From CAXXOK01 sp963664595 (GTDB lineage Bacteria; Bacillota; Clostridia; Christensenellales; Aristaeellaceae), in NCBI GenBank assembly GCA_963664595.2, contig CAXXOK010000010.1, positions 1,361,205-1,425,204 on the forward strand: DNA of 64,000 nucleotides. The letters are read 5' to 3'. The notes under the pieces were generated by a model, which saw nothing but the letters and a program-made list of their open reading frames with translations, had not been told where the DNA came from and ran no database searches. Positions 50,875 to 60,058 of the stretch are shown here, piece after piece. Numbering within the stretch: position 1 is the first letter of the stretch; the number at the start of each line of letters is the position of its first letter. Position numbers and translations under genes: made by a program.

Positions 50875-52649
50875 ATGACTCGATATCCTCCGGCCTGGCT
50901 GGATGAGCTGCGCATGCGTGCGGACATCGTGCAGATCGTATCCTCCTACGTACCGCTGAAAAAGGCCGGTCACCGCTATGTGGGGCTTTGCCCGTTTCAT
51001 AACGAAAAAACACCGTCGTTCAGCGTGGATGCCCAGAAACAGCTGTATTACTGCTTTGGCTGCAAGGCCGGCGGCAGTGTGATTCAGTTTGTGATGGACA
51101 TTGAGCATATGGACTTTCATGAGGCGGTTTCCTACCTGGCGGAGCAGCTGCACATGCCCTTGCCGGAAATGAAAAACGACCCGGATTACGAGAAACGGCG
51201 TTCCCTCAAGGAGCGGATCTACCTGGCCAACCAGGCCGCCGCCCGCCTGTACCACCAAAATCTGTGGGAAGAACAGGGAAAGCCGATCCTCCAATACGTA
51301 AAAGACCGCGGACTGACCGACGCTGTGATCCGCCGCTTCGGCATCGGCGCGGCGGCGGGCGATCTGCGCATCGGCGAAGCGCTGGGTAAGGAAGGCTTTT
51401 CTCAGGACGAGCTGCTGGCAGCCGGATTGATCCGCAGACGCGAGCAGCGGACCCACGACATGTTCTTCAACCGCGCGGTCTTCCCCATCATCGATGCCTA
51501 CGGCAACGTGCTCGGCTTTGGCGGACGCGCCATGGGCGACGCACAGCCCAAGTACCTGAACACCTCCGATACCCCGGCCTTCAACAAACGTTATAACGTT
51601 TTTGCCGCAAATTTGCTGCGCAGGGAAAAAGGGCTCAAGCGGGTTATTTTAGTGGAAGGGTACATGGATGTGGTTGCGCTTTCGCAGTTCGGCGTTGCGG
51701 GCGCGGCGGCCACCTTGGGAACGGCGCTCACCCCGGAGCAGGCGCGGCTGTTAAGCCGGTTTGCGCCGGAAGTACATCTGTGTTATGATGGCGACTCCGC
51801 TGGGCAGAATGCCATCCTGCGCGGGCTGGATGTGCTGGACGAACAACAGGTAAAAAACCCGCGTACTGGCCATCCCCGGCGGGCTGGACCCGGATGAGTA
51901 CATCCGCCAGAACGGCGTGGAAGCCTTCCTGAGCCTCAAACCGCTCTCCCCCGTCGGCTTTCGGCTGCGGTATGAGCGCGGCCGGTTCGACCTTTCCCAG
52001 GAGGAGGGACGAACCGAGTACGCCAAGGCCTGCGCCAAAATCCTGAAAGCGGTACGCGAGCCTGTGGAGCTGGAAAACCACCTGAAGCAGTTGACGGTGG
52101 AAACGGGGTATACCCGCGAGGTGCTCCTGCAGCAGATGGGTGCCAGTCCGGAATCCCGTCCCGCTTACGCGCCTCGCAAAGAGCCCGCCTTCCGCGGCAG
52201 AAGCCAGGGGGAACCGCCTGTCGATATGACGGCATGCACGGTTTTATCTCTGCTTTCCGCGGGTAAACTGCCACCTGGCGTAGTAACCCCCCGCGATTTT
52301 GACGATCCCGACCTGCGGATGATTGCCGAAGCGCTGCTGAACGGCCAAAGCCTTGGCGGCGCTGCTGGATGAACAAGCGACCGACTCCCTGCGCCGGACT
52401 GCCGGCGCGATACTGGCCATTGAAATTGACGACGATCATGCCATGAGCATGGCCCAGGAATGCTTTGAACAGACCAAACGAACGAAACTGGAAAAAGAAC
52501 TAGAGGAAATTGAACAGCGCGTGAAGAACTTAACCAATGAGGATCCGGTAAAGCAGCAGTTGCTGCTTCGGTCCCTTGAAATCATGCAGCAGCTCAAAGC
52601 GCTGAAACTTTCCCGCAAAAGCCCTCTTGATACGAACCCGATCCTGTAA
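50875..52649 (+). CDS. dnaG: DNA primase, frame broken twice in this sequence
   Basis: DnaG makes RNA primers for replication. The zinc domain (CPFHNEKTPSFSV, YYCFGCKAGG), the RNA polymerase-like domain (FNRAVFPIIDAYGNVLGFGG, TOPRIM motifs ILVEGYMDVVAL and CYDGDSAGQNA) and the helicase-binding end are all there, but in three frames. Break 1 is at an A6 run (about 51850-51856), after DEQQVK, where the sense continues as RVLAIPGGLDPDEYIRQNG. Break 2 is at about 52344-52350 (NGQS to LAALLDEQATDS). Each needs one base removed, giving about 590 residues. An essential gene with single-base homopolymer insertions points to sequence error. It heads the dnaG-rpoD unit. Confidence 0.9.
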
Positions 52650-52726
52650 CGCGAGTATTTGGCCTTGTCTTTGTCCGTGCGCTTTGCCACGGATAAAACC
52701 TCGCAATGGATCCGCCGCCAACGATC

Positions 52727-52744
52727 CGGGTTCGTACGAACCCG
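52727..52744. promoter_or_regulatory. 18 bp perfect palindrome before rpoD
   Basis: CGGGTTCGTACGAACCCG is a perfect palindrome ending 2 bases before the AAGGAG of rpoD. It could fold at the ribosome binding site or bind a dimeric regulator. The order GTTCG-TA-CGAAC differs from a LexA box (CGAAC-N4-GTTCG). Confidence 0.5.
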
Positions 52745-52757
52745 TGAAGGAGTGATG

Positions 52758-53843
52758 ATGTTGAGCAACAATTCGCCCGAGGCGATCAAGTTGAAACTCA
52801 ACGAGCTTTACGAAGACGCCAAATCAAAAGGTACGGTCACCCGCGACGAAGTCGCCTCCCAGGTGATGGAGCTGGAGATTGATGCCGACCAGATAACGAA
52901 GATCTATGAAACCCTTGAAAACATGGGCGTTGACGTAGTCAACGAATTTGATCCCATTCCGGTCGATGATGTGATCGAGGTGGAAAAGATCGATCTCAGC
53001 GTTCCCGAAAACATCAGTGTGGACGATCCTGTCCGCATGTATTTAAAGGAGATCGGCAAGGTGCCGCTGCTGACGGCCGATGAGGAGATCGAAATTGCCA
53101 AGCGCATGGAAGAGGGCGACGAAAGCGCCAAGCAGAAGCTCACCGAAGCCAACCTGCGCCTCGTTGTTTCCATCGCCAAGCGTTATGTGGGCCGCGGTAT
53201 GCTGTTTCTGGATTTGATTCAGGAAGGCAACCTCGGGCTGATCAAGGCGGTGGACAAGTTTGATTACCGCAAGGGCTACAAATTTTCCACCTATGCCACC
53301 TGGTGGATTCGGCAGGCCATTACCCGCGCCATCGCCGACCAGGCGCGCACCATCCGCATTCCCGTGCACATGGTGGAAACCATCAACAAGCTTATCCGCG
53401 TGTCCCGGCAGCTTTTGCAGGAGTATGGGCGCGAGCCTACCCCCGATGAAGTGGCCAAGGTCATGAACATTTCCGAAAGCAAGGTGCGCGAGATTATTAA
53501 AATCGCGCAGGAACCCGTTTCGTTGGAAACCCCGATCGGCGAGGAGGAGGACAGCCATCTGGGCGACTTCATCCCCGACGACGAAGCGCCCGCGCCCGCC
53601 GAAGCCGCAAGCTTTACCCTGATGAAGGAACAGCTGCTGGCGGTGCTTGACACGCTTACCCTGCGGGAAGAGCGCGTGCTGCGCCTCCGCTTCGGCCTGG
53701 ACGACGGGCACCAGCGAACATTGGAGGAGGTTGGACGCGTGTTCGAAGTAACACGTGAGCGCATCCGTCAGATTGAAGCCAAGGCGCTTCGCAAACTGCG
53801 CCATCCCAGCCGCTCCAAAAAACTGAAGGACTATCTGGAGTAG
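52758..53843 (+). CDS. rpoD: Primary sigma factor (sigma-70/SigA)
   Basis: A 361-residue housekeeping sigma factor. Region 1.1 is short; region 1.2 (DDPVRMYLKEIGKVPLLTAD), region 2 (NLRLVVSIAKRYVGRGMLF, DKFDYRKGYKFSTYATWWIR), region 3 and region 4.2 (TLEEVGRVFEVTRERIRQIE) are all complete. Several starts are possible after AAGGAG (ATG 52755, ATG 52758, TTG 52761); I use 52758 for spacing. It follows dnaG as in many Bacillota (macromolecular synthesis operon). An 18 bp palindrome lies just ahead. Confidence 0.96.
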   Translation: MLSNNSPEAIKLKLNELYEDAKSKGTVTRDEVASQVMELEIDADQITKIYETLENMGVDVVNEFDPIPVDDVIEVEKIDLSVPENISVDDPVRMYLKEIGKVPLLTADEEIEIAKRMEEGDESAKQKLTEANLRLVVSIAKRYVGRGMLFLDLIQEGNLGLIKAVDKFDYRKGYKFSTYATWWIRQAITRAIADQARTIRIPVHMVETINKLIRVSRQLLQEYGREPTPDEVAKVMNISESKVREIIKIAQEPVSLETPIGEEEDSHLGDFIPDDEAPAPAEAASFTLMKEQLLAVLDTLTLREERVLRLRFGLDDGHQRTLEEVGRVFEVTRERIRQIEAKALRKLRHPSRSKKLKDYLE

Positions 53844-53851
53844 GGGTATGA

Positions 53852-54580
53852 ATGGCTGAAGGTAATCTGGGCACAAACACGGCTCGAATGCTGAAAATGG
53901 ACAAACGGCTTCGCGCAGCGGCCGATTGGGTTGAACCCTGTGATGTTATCGCGGACATCGGGTGCGACCACGGACGGCTCGGCGCGATGCTGCTTTTAGA
54001 GAGCCGTGCCAAGCACCTGCTGGCTTCAGACATCAGTGAAAAATCCCTGCAAAAAGCAGTACACTGCCTGAAACGGTACGGGCTTTCAGGCAGAGCGGAG
54101 TTTTTTGTCGCGGACGGGCTGGACGCCATTACCCAAAAGGCGGATACGATCTGCATTCTGGGCATGGGCGGCGAAACCCTGAGCGGCATTCTCCTGCGGG
54201 GACAGGAAAAAATGAAGGGCGCCATGTTGATTCTGGGGGCGCACACCAACCTGTACACCGTACGTAAAACCCTGCAGGCCATCGGCTACCGGCTTACAGG
54301 CGAGCAGGTGGTGCGTTCGGAAGGCCATATGTATGTGCTGATGCGGGCCGTACCGACCCGCGAGAACGATCTTCCCTATACCCGCCGCGAACTGCTGCTC
54401 GGCCCCGTATTTTTACACGAACGACCCGAAGACTGGCGCCCTTGGCTGGATCGCCGCCAGCACTACCTGCACAAAGCTGTTGAGGCCATGCTGAAGGCCG
54501 GGGCCGATCCGACGGAGCGCAGGCTTTTAAAGGCGCAGGAGGAACTCAGGTATACCATGGAGGTACTGCAGAATCTCTGA
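53852..54580 (+). CDS. trmK: tRNA (adenine(22)-N1)-methyltransferase
   Basis: A 242-residue SAM-dependent methyltransferase that modifies A22 of tRNA. The SAM motif DVIADIGCDHGRLGAMLLLE (about 31-50), ASDISEKSLQKAV, CILGMGGETLSGIL and the C-terminal coiled-coil with RRELLLGPVFL fit TrmK. Start ATG follows 8 bp after rpoD, with GGGG nearby. The order rpoD-trmK-nif3 is conserved in Bacillota, supporting the call. Confidence 0.92.
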   Translation: MAEGNLGTNTARMLKMDKRLRAAADWVEPCDVIADIGCDHGRLGAMLLLESRAKHLLASDISEKSLQKAVHCLKRYGLSGRAEFFVADGLDAITQKADTICILGMGGETLSGILLRGQEKMKGAMLILGAHTNLYTVRKTLQAIGYRLTGEQVVRSEGHMYVLMRAVPTRENDLPYTRRELLLGPVFLHERPEDWRPWLDRRQHYLHKAVEAMLKAGADPTERRLLKAQEELRYTMEVLQNL

Positions 54581-54594
54581 AGGAAGGATACGCC

Positions 54595-55359
54595 ATGACA
54601 GTAAACGATGTTTTCAAATGGCTGGATCAAATCGCGCCGTTTGAAACGCAGGATGGGTACGATAATGCCGGCCTTGTCATGGGTGATCCCGCCGCCTCGG
54701 CAAACAGGATTCTGTTCACGCTGGATGTTACCGCGGCCGCCGTGGCCGAGGCGGAGCGCCTTCACGCAGGGCTGATCGTATCCCATCATCCGCTGATGTT
54801 CAGCCCCATCAAGCAAATCCGTTACGACCTGGGAGAAGGCGCGGTCATCCGTGCGCTGGCCGCCTCCGGCATCAGCCTGATCGCTGCGCACACCAACCTG
54901 GATCAATGCGCGGGCGGCGTGGCCGACACCCTGGCCTATACGCTTGGGCTGGAGCAGGTAACCGGACAAAGCCCCTATCTACGCACGGGAACGCTATCCT
55001 CTCCGCTGAACGCAGCGGATTTCCTGTCTATGCTCAGCCGCCGCCTATCCGCCTCCGCGCGGCTGTACGGCGATCCTGGCGCACTCATCCGCCGTGTTGC
55101 GGCAGCACCCGGCGCGGGCGGTGACGAGATTGCCCACGCCGATGCCGACGCCTTTGTAACCGGTGAGCTGAAGCACCACGAAGTAATCGACGCCTGCGGC
55201 AGAGGTATGACCGTGTTCACCGCCGGGCACTATCCTACCGAGTTTCCCGGCATTGCCGCACTCCACCAACGTTTTCTGGCGGCCGCTTCCCACCACGGCT
55301 GGGCCGTGGAAGCAACGCTTTATATGCAGCCGCCGTACCCGTGCCTTACGCACGCATAA
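54595..55359 (+). CDS. Nif3-like dinuclear metal-centre protein
   Basis: A 254-residue protein of the NIF3/DUF34 family (once annotated GTP cyclohydrolase 1 type 2). Metal ligands are in DGYDNAGLVMGDP, LIVSHHPLMFSPIKQI and AHTNLDQCAGGVADTLA at the N-terminal part, and VTGELKHHEV and GHYPTEFPG at the end. It lacks the PII-like central insert, giving the short form. Biochemical role is not settled for the family. It begins 14 bp after trmK with AAGGAAGG upstream. Confidence 0.92.
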   Translation: MTVNDVFKWLDQIAPFETQDGYDNAGLVMGDPAASANRILFTLDVTAAAVAEAERLHAGLIVSHHPLMFSPIKQIRYDLGEGAVIRALAASGISLIAAHTNLDQCAGGVADTLAYTLGLEQVTGQSPYLRTGTLSSPLNAADFLSMLSRRLSASARLYGDPGALIRRVAAAPGAGGDEIAHADADAFVTGELKHHEVIDACGRGMTVFTAGHYPTEFPGIAALHQRFLAAASHHGWAVEATLYMQPPYPCLTHA

Positions 55360-55398
55360 AGCCGCTCCCGAAGGAGCCACGCACGAAGGAGGATACGA

Positions 55399-56106
55399 AT
55401 GGAACAAATCGAAATGCTTCTTGATTTTCAAGAAGCTGATATGGAAGCCGATGCGCTGGAAATGGAGATCAAACGAGCCCCCAACCGCATCGCGTTAAAG
55501 AAAAACCGTGATTTTCTGCTGGAACAGCAAAATACGGTCAAGGACATGGAGGAGCAGATTGCCACCATGCTGGACCGGGTGGACGTGATCAGCGAAGCCA
55601 TCCAGCGTCAGCAGGATCAGCTCAAAGCCCTGCAGGCGCGCCTGACCGAGGAGCCGCCGACCAATCTTGAGGAAACCAAGGCAATGCAAAACGACGCACA
55701 TTCCCTTCTCCAGGATATTCAGGGCTATGAAACCGAAATGAAACGGATCCAGAAAGAGGCGTCCGAAAACGAGCGCAAGCACAAGGAAATCAGCGTTAAA
55801 TTTGCCAAGGTGAAATCCGAGTACGACCAGCAAAAGGTAGCCTACGAGGACGAGTACAAGGAGCAGATGAAGGCGCTGGAGGAAAAGCGCAGGGTGGCGC
55901 AGGAGAAAAGCAAGGGCATTGACGAAAAGCTGATGGAGCGCTATCAAATCATTAAAAAGCATTCCACCCCACCCGTCGTCAAGCTGACCAACGGGCAGTG
56001 CGGCGGCTGTTACATGAGCCTTCCCTCCGTTACGCTCCGTAACCTTAAATCAGGGGCCAAGATCATCGAGTGCGAATCCTGCGGCCGGATGATTGTTTCG
56101 TTATAA
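55399..56106 (+). CDS. Coiled-coil protein with C4 zinc ribbon
   Basis: A 235-residue protein. Residues about 20-180 are a long coiled coil (charged heptads such as EMKRIQKEASENERKHKEI), and the end carries a C4 zinc ribbon (GQCGGCYMSLPS, then ECESCGRMIV). This matches the CT398/YacG-independent C4-type zinc ribbon family found next to nif3 in many bacteria. Nucleic-acid or protein binding is assumed; role unknown. AAGGAGG precedes the ATG. Confidence 0.88.
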   Translation: MEQIEMLLDFQEADMEADALEMEIKRAPNRIALKKNRDFLLEQQNTVKDMEEQIATMLDRVDVISEAIQRQQDQLKALQARLTEEPPTNLEETKAMQNDAHSLLQDIQGYETEMKRIQKEASENERKHKEISVKFAKVKSEYDQQKVAYEDEYKEQMKALEEKRRVAQEKSKGIDEKLMERYQIIKKHSTPPVVKLTNGQCGGCYMSLPSVTLRNLKSGAKIIECESCGRMIVSL

Positions 56107-56121
56107 AGAGCAGAGGTTTCG

Positions 56122-57447
56122 ATGGATATCATTCAGATTATTGAAAAGAAAAAACTCGGTCATTCGCTTACGCAGCCGGAGATTGCGTTTTTTGTCAACG
56201 GCGCGGCCGAAGGCAGCATCCCGGATTATCAGCTGGCGGCGCTGTTGATGGCGATCCGCCTCAACGGTATGGACCGCAACGAAACCACCTGGCTAACCCT
56301 GGCCATGGCACAGTCCGGCGAAACGGCCGATCTGTCCGCCATTCCCGGCGTGCCTGTGGATAAGCATTCCACAGGCGGCGTTGGCGATACCACCACGCTG
56401 ATCGTCGCGCCGCTGGTAGCGGCGTGCGGTGTTCCGGTTGCCAAAATGAGCGGCCGCGGTCTAGGGCATACGGGCGGCACGCTGGACAAGCTGGAATCCA
56501 TTCCCGGTTTCCGGGTTGACCTGAGCATGGAGCAGTTTATCGCACAGGTGAAACGCATTGGCCTTGCGGTGATCGGGCAGACGCATGATCTGGCTCCCGC
56601 CGACAAGGTGCTCTACGCCCTGCGCGATGTAACCTCCACCGTGGACAGCCTGCCGCTGATCGCCGGAAGCATCATGTCCAAAAAGCTGGCAAGCGGCACC
56701 CGGGCGATTGTGCTGGATGTTAAAACCGGCTCCGGCGCCATCATGCACACGCTGGAAAAGAGCATTGAGCTGGCGCAGGTTATGGTGCGCATCGGCGCAG
56801 ACGCGGGCCGCGATGTAATCGCACTGGTCACCGATATGGATGAGCCGCTGGGCAGCCACATCGGCAACGCGCTGGAAGTGAAGGAAGCCATCGATGTGCT
56901 CGCAGGCCGCGTGCAAGGGCCGCTGCTCAGCGTTTCGCTGGAGCTTGGCGCGCAGATGCTGATCGCCGCCGGCGCAGCGGATGATACCCTGAAGGCAAAG
57001 CTCATGCTGGATTCGGCGCTTGCGTCCGGACAGGGTCTTGAGAAATTGCGTGAGATGATTATCGCCCAGCATGGGAATCCAAACGTCTGTGAGGATCTTT
57101 CCCTTCTGCCGCAGGCGAAAGTCATCACCGAGGTTTCCGCGCAAGCCAATGGGTACGTGCACAGCATGGATACCATGCGGCTGGGATATCTGGCACAGCG
57201 TATGGGCGCGGGGCGCATCCTGAAAACCGACATCATCGATCCGTCCGTGGGGTTTGTGCTGCATAAACGGATCGGCGACGTGGTGAAGGCGGGAGACGTT
57301 CTTGCCACTGTGCATGCCCGCACCCAGGCGGATGCCGCGGCTGCCGGAACAGAGCTCTTGCAGGCGATTACCCTCTTGCCGGAGCCTGCCCGCCCGCTGA
57401 AACTGGTGCATGCCATCGTAACCGCCGAGGAGATTCTCCATCTGTAA
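56122..57447 (+). CDS. pdp: Pyrimidine-nucleoside (thymidine) phosphorylase
   Basis: A 441-residue enzyme of the thymidine/pyrimidine-nucleoside phosphorylase family, which splits nucleosides with phosphate to give the base and (deoxy)ribose 1-phosphate. The family blocks DKHSTGGVGDTTTL (phosphate-binding), KMSGRGLGHTGGTLDKLESI, SLPLIAGSIMSKKLASGT and VLDVKTGSGAIM are all present, and the C-terminal biotinyl-like domain follows. Gram-positive homologues accept both uridine and thymidine, so I prefer the broad name over deoA. It lies 16 bp behind the zinc ribbon gene. Confidence 0.9.
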   Translation: MDIIQIIEKKKLGHSLTQPEIAFFVNGAAEGSIPDYQLAALLMAIRLNGMDRNETTWLTLAMAQSGETADLSAIPGVPVDKHSTGGVGDTTTLIVAPLVAACGVPVAKMSGRGLGHTGGTLDKLESIPGFRVDLSMEQFIAQVKRIGLAVIGQTHDLAPADKVLYALRDVTSTVDSLPLIAGSIMSKKLASGTRAIVLDVKTGSGAIMHTLEKSIELAQVMVRIGADAGRDVIALVTDMDEPLGSHIGNALEVKEAIDVLAGRVQGPLLSVSLELGAQMLIAAGAADDTLKAKLMLDSALASGQGLEKLREMIIAQHGNPNVCEDLSLLPQAKVITEVSAQANGYVHSMDTMRLGYLAQRMGAGRILKTDIIDPSVGFVLHKRIGDVVKAGDVLATVHARTQADAAAAGTELLQAITLLPEPARPLKLVHAIVTAEEILHL

Positions 57448-57502
57448 CACGCAGGGGCGCAACCGGCGCACAGCCGTGCCGCCCGCGCAGAAAGAGGCCG
57501 CC

Positions 57503-57988
57503 ATGTCCTGTGAAACAAACCCCGTTTCCCAGCCCGTATCCCACAGCCGTACGGAGCAGGTGCACATCGTGATGCCGGGAGACTGCAACCAATATTTCCG
57601 CCTGTTCGGCGGCCAGCTGGTACAATGGATTGATACCGTAGCCGCCGTGGTGGCGCGTAGGCACTCGGGCCGCGCGGTGACAACCGCTTCCATCGACCGG
57701 CTCGATTTTCTGGCCTCTGCATCGCTCAACGACCTGATTGTGCTGCAGGGCCGTGTATCCTATGTCGGCCGCACCAGCATGCTGGTCACGGTGGATACCT
57801 ATGTGGAAAGCGCAACGTGCCGGGAACGCAGGCTGGTAAATTGCGCCAACCTGACCATGGTCGCGCTGGACGAGCACAACAGGCCCGCCGAGGTGCCCCG
57901 CCTGCTCGCCGAAACCACGGAGGAGCAAGCCGATTTCCAAAAGGGCAAAGCCCTGTACGAGACCAAACGGGCGGCGCGCTCGCTTTGA
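57503..57988 (+). CDS. Acyl-CoA thioesterase, hotdog fold
   Basis: A 161-residue hotdog-fold thioesterase of the YciA/BFIT type. RLFGGQLVQWIDTVAAVVAR carries the helix with the catalytic Asp, followed by SIDRLDFLASASLNDLIVL and VSYVGRTSMLVTVDTYVE. ATG 57503 follows AAAGAGG; a 9-residue longer start at 57476 has no ribosome binding site. It hydrolyses acyl-CoA; chain length unknown. It sits between pdp and the sodium pump genes with no close spacing. Confidence 0.85.
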   Translation: MSCETNPVSQPVSHSRTEQVHIVMPGDCNQYFRLFGGQLVQWIDTVAAVVARRHSGRAVTTASIDRLDFLASASLNDLIVLQGRVSYVGRTSMLVTVDTYVESATCRERRLVNCANLTMVALDEHNRPAEVPRLLAETTEEQADFQKGKALYETKRAARSL

Positions 57989-58045
57989 CACTCCCTGAGG
58001 GAAATGCTATACTTTGAACCATGAAAACCATGAGGAGGAAAGACT

Positions 58046-59281
58046 TTGGAAGATATCACCGCGCTCATCAAAGAATTGTTTTCCGGTGTTCTCTATATGG
58101 GCTCCGTGGACGGCCTCAAAACGTTGGTCATGTTTTTCATTTCCGGCGTTTTAATCTATCTGGCTATTAAAAAGGATTATGAGCCCGCGCTGCTGCTGCC
58201 GATTGCCTTCGGCGCCATCCTGGCCAATATGCCGCCGATCATTGACGCGGTCACGGGCAGCCCCACAGCCAGCGTGCTGGGCAGCGACGGCTTTTTAACG
58301 GTGCTGTTCAACGCGGGCATTAAGAACGAGCTGTTCCCCATCCTCATCTTTATCGCGGTCGGCGCGATGATTGATTTCTCCCCGCTGCTCAAGGACCCCT
58401 CCATGATCTTCTTCGGCGCGGCCGCGCAGTTTGGCATCTTTGCCACATTCTTAATTTCCATGCTGCTCATCCCCGTCGCCTTCCCCAACGTAGCGGCCAT
58501 GGCGGCAGGCCCCGAGAAGGACAGCCTGGTACTGCGCCTTGCCTCGGCCATCGGCATCATCGGCGCGGCGGACGGCCCCACCACACTGTATGTCGCCAAC
58601 CACTTTGATTTGAAGGATTACATGGCCCCGATTTCCGTGGCGGCCTACAGTTATATGGCGCTGGTGCCCGTCATTCAGCCGCCGGTCATCCGCGCGCTGA
58701 CCACCAAAAAGGAACGCACCATCCACATGACCTACACCGAAAACCGCGCTTCCCGCCTGTCGCTGATCCTGTTCCCGATCATCGTCACCATTCTTTCGGG
58801 CATCATCGTACCCATGAGCGTTCCGCTGGTCGGCAGCCTGATGTTCGGCAACCTGCTGCGCGAGTGCAAGGTGCTGGAACGCCTGTCTAAAACCGCGCAG
58901 AACGAGCTGGCCAACCTTGTCACCATCATGCTGGGGCTGACCATCGGCTCCACGATGCTGGCGAAAAACTTTCTGCGCTGGGATACGCTGTTCATCCTCA
59001 CGCTCGGCCTGCTGGCCTTTGTGTTCGACACCGCGGGCGGCGTGCTGTTTGCCAAGTTCCTGAACCTGTTCCGCAAGGAAAAGCTCAATCCGATGATCGG
59101 CGCCGCCGGTATCTCCGCTTTCCCGATGAGCGCGCGCGTGATTCAGAAAATGGCCAAGGAAGATGATCCGTACAACTTTTTGCTTATGCAGGCCACCAGC
59201 GCCAACGTTTCGGGGCAGCTTGGCTCCATCGTGGCGGGCGGCCTGGTGATTACGCTGGTCGGCCTTTTAATCGGCTGGTAA
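58046..59281 (+). CDS. oadB: Sodium-pumping decarboxylase beta subunit
   Basis: A 411-residue polytopic membrane protein of the OadB/GcdB/MmdB family. It carries Na+ across the membrane using the energy of oxaloacetate, glutaryl-CoA or methylmalonyl-CoA decarboxylation. Key family blocks with catalytic Asp and conserved Asn/Gly are GAMIDFSPLLKDPSM, GIIGAADGPTTLYVANHF and MQATSANVSGQLGSIVAGG. Ten or so membrane segments are visible. The start is TTG with AGGAGG 7 bases upstream. A small gamma-like subunit follows; the carboxyltransferase alpha and biotin carrier genes are not in the window. Confidence 0.92.
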   Translation: MEDITALIKELFSGVLYMGSVDGLKTLVMFFISGVLIYLAIKKDYEPALLLPIAFGAILANMPPIIDAVTGSPTASVLGSDGFLTVLFNAGIKNELFPILIFIAVGAMIDFSPLLKDPSMIFFGAAAQFGIFATFLISMLLIPVAFPNVAAMAAGPEKDSLVLRLASAIGIIGAADGPTTLYVANHFDLKDYMAPISVAAYSYMALVPVIQPPVIRALTTKKERTIHMTYTENRASRLSLILFPIIVTILSGIIVPMSVPLVGSLMFGNLLRECKVLERLSKTAQNELANLVTIMLGLTIGSTMLAKNFLRWDTLFILTLGLLAFVFDTAGGVLFAKFLNLFRKEKLNPMIGAAGISAFPMSARVIQKMAKEDDPYNFLLMQATSANVSGQLGSIVAGGLVITLVGLLIGW

Positions 59282-59291
59282 CAGGTTTTCA

Positions 59292-59322
59292 CGCCGGACG
59301 CCGCCGCATGCCGCGTCCGGCG
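59292..59322 (+). other. GC-rich hairpin between oadB and oadG
   Basis: Arms CGCCGGACGC and GCGTCCGGCG form a 10-pair stem with an 11-base loop and no T-run. It may protect the upstream message or lower expression of the downstream gene. Confidence 0.55.
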
Positions 59323-59353
59323 CGGAACCCGCTAAAGAAAAGAGGAGATAACC

Positions 59354-59551
59354 ATGTTGCATTTCTTCATTCCCGCCGCCACCTCCACCGTTGCTGAATC
59401 ATCGCTGACGGCCATGTCGATAGGTTCCAAAGGTCTGTTTACCACGCTGCTGGGGCTTGTGGGCGTATTTCTGGTACTCACGCTTTTTTACGTTTCCATC
59501 AAGCTGCTTCAGCGCTCGGATAGCAAACACGCTTCCAACACAAAGGAGTAG
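59354..59551 (+). CDS. OadG-like small subunit of the sodium pump
   Basis: A 65-residue protein with a single membrane segment (about 28-53, GLFTTLLGLVGVFLVLTLFY) and a short polar tail. Length, topology and position right behind oadB match the gamma subunit (OadG/MmdD-type), which anchors the alpha subunit. Homology of such short proteins is hard to prove by eye. AGAGGAG lies 8 bases before ATG. The usual C-terminal zinc-binding His/Asp tail is absent; the tail reads SDSKHASNTKE. Confidence 0.7.
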   Translation: MLHFFIPAATSTVAESSLTAMSIGSKGLFTTLLGLVGVFLVLTLFYVSIKLLQRSDSKHASNTKE

Positions 59552-59557
59552 ACCGGT

Positions 59558-60046
59558 ATGTTGTATTCACAGGCGGACAGGGATCTGGTCCTTGCCAAAA
59601 TGAAAAAGCGCGCTGCCGTTGTCTGGATTCCCACAGCGGTTTTACTGGCGCTTTCCATCGTTACCTTTATTTTGTTCCGGATGCAGCACAGCACAAACGG
59701 CTGGATCTTCTCGGCACTGTTTACCATTCTGGGCGGCGGCTACTGCATTTTCTTCTACGGCGTGTATCTGGGGCCGCTGCGCAAGTATAAAAAGCATCTG
59801 GATTACATGCTGGAAGGCCGCAAGCGCGAAACCGACGGCATACTCACGGAAATCTCTGAAACGGTCATGGACAAGGACGGGATCGATTGCTATTCCGTAC
59901 TGCTGAACATCGGCGAAAAGAATGATCCCGAGGATGACCGCCAGTTTTATCTGGATGCCTTCAAAAACCTGGACGGGTTCAGCATTGGCGACCGTGTGCA
60001 TATCGAAAGCAACGACCGTATGATTTCGTCCGTAACCAAAGCATAA
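59558..60046 (+). CDS. Two-span membrane protein, unknown function
   Basis: A 162-residue protein with two membrane segments (about 20-40, VVWIPTAVLLALSIVTFILF; and about 48-70) and a cytoplasmic domain of about 90 residues (KKHLDYMLEGRKRETDGILT, then DRVHIESNDRMI) that looks like a small beta barrel. It starts 6 bp behind the OadG-like gene and so is co-transcribed with the sodium pump. I do not recognise the family. Confidence 0.6.
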   Translation: MLYSQADRDLVLAKMKKRAAVVWIPTAVLLALSIVTFILFRMQHSTNGWIFSALFTILGGGYCIFFYGVYLGPLRKYKKHLDYMLEGRKRETDGILTEISETVMDKDGIDCYSVLLNIGEKNDPEDDRQFYLDAFKNLDGFSIGDRVHIESNDRMISSVTKA

Positions 60047-60058
60047 GGATGTTTCAGA

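Noticed and set aside
52727..52744. LexA box upstream of rpoD
   Set aside because: The half-sites are in the opposite order (GTTCG-CGAAC), and spacing differs from the two real boxes at dinB.
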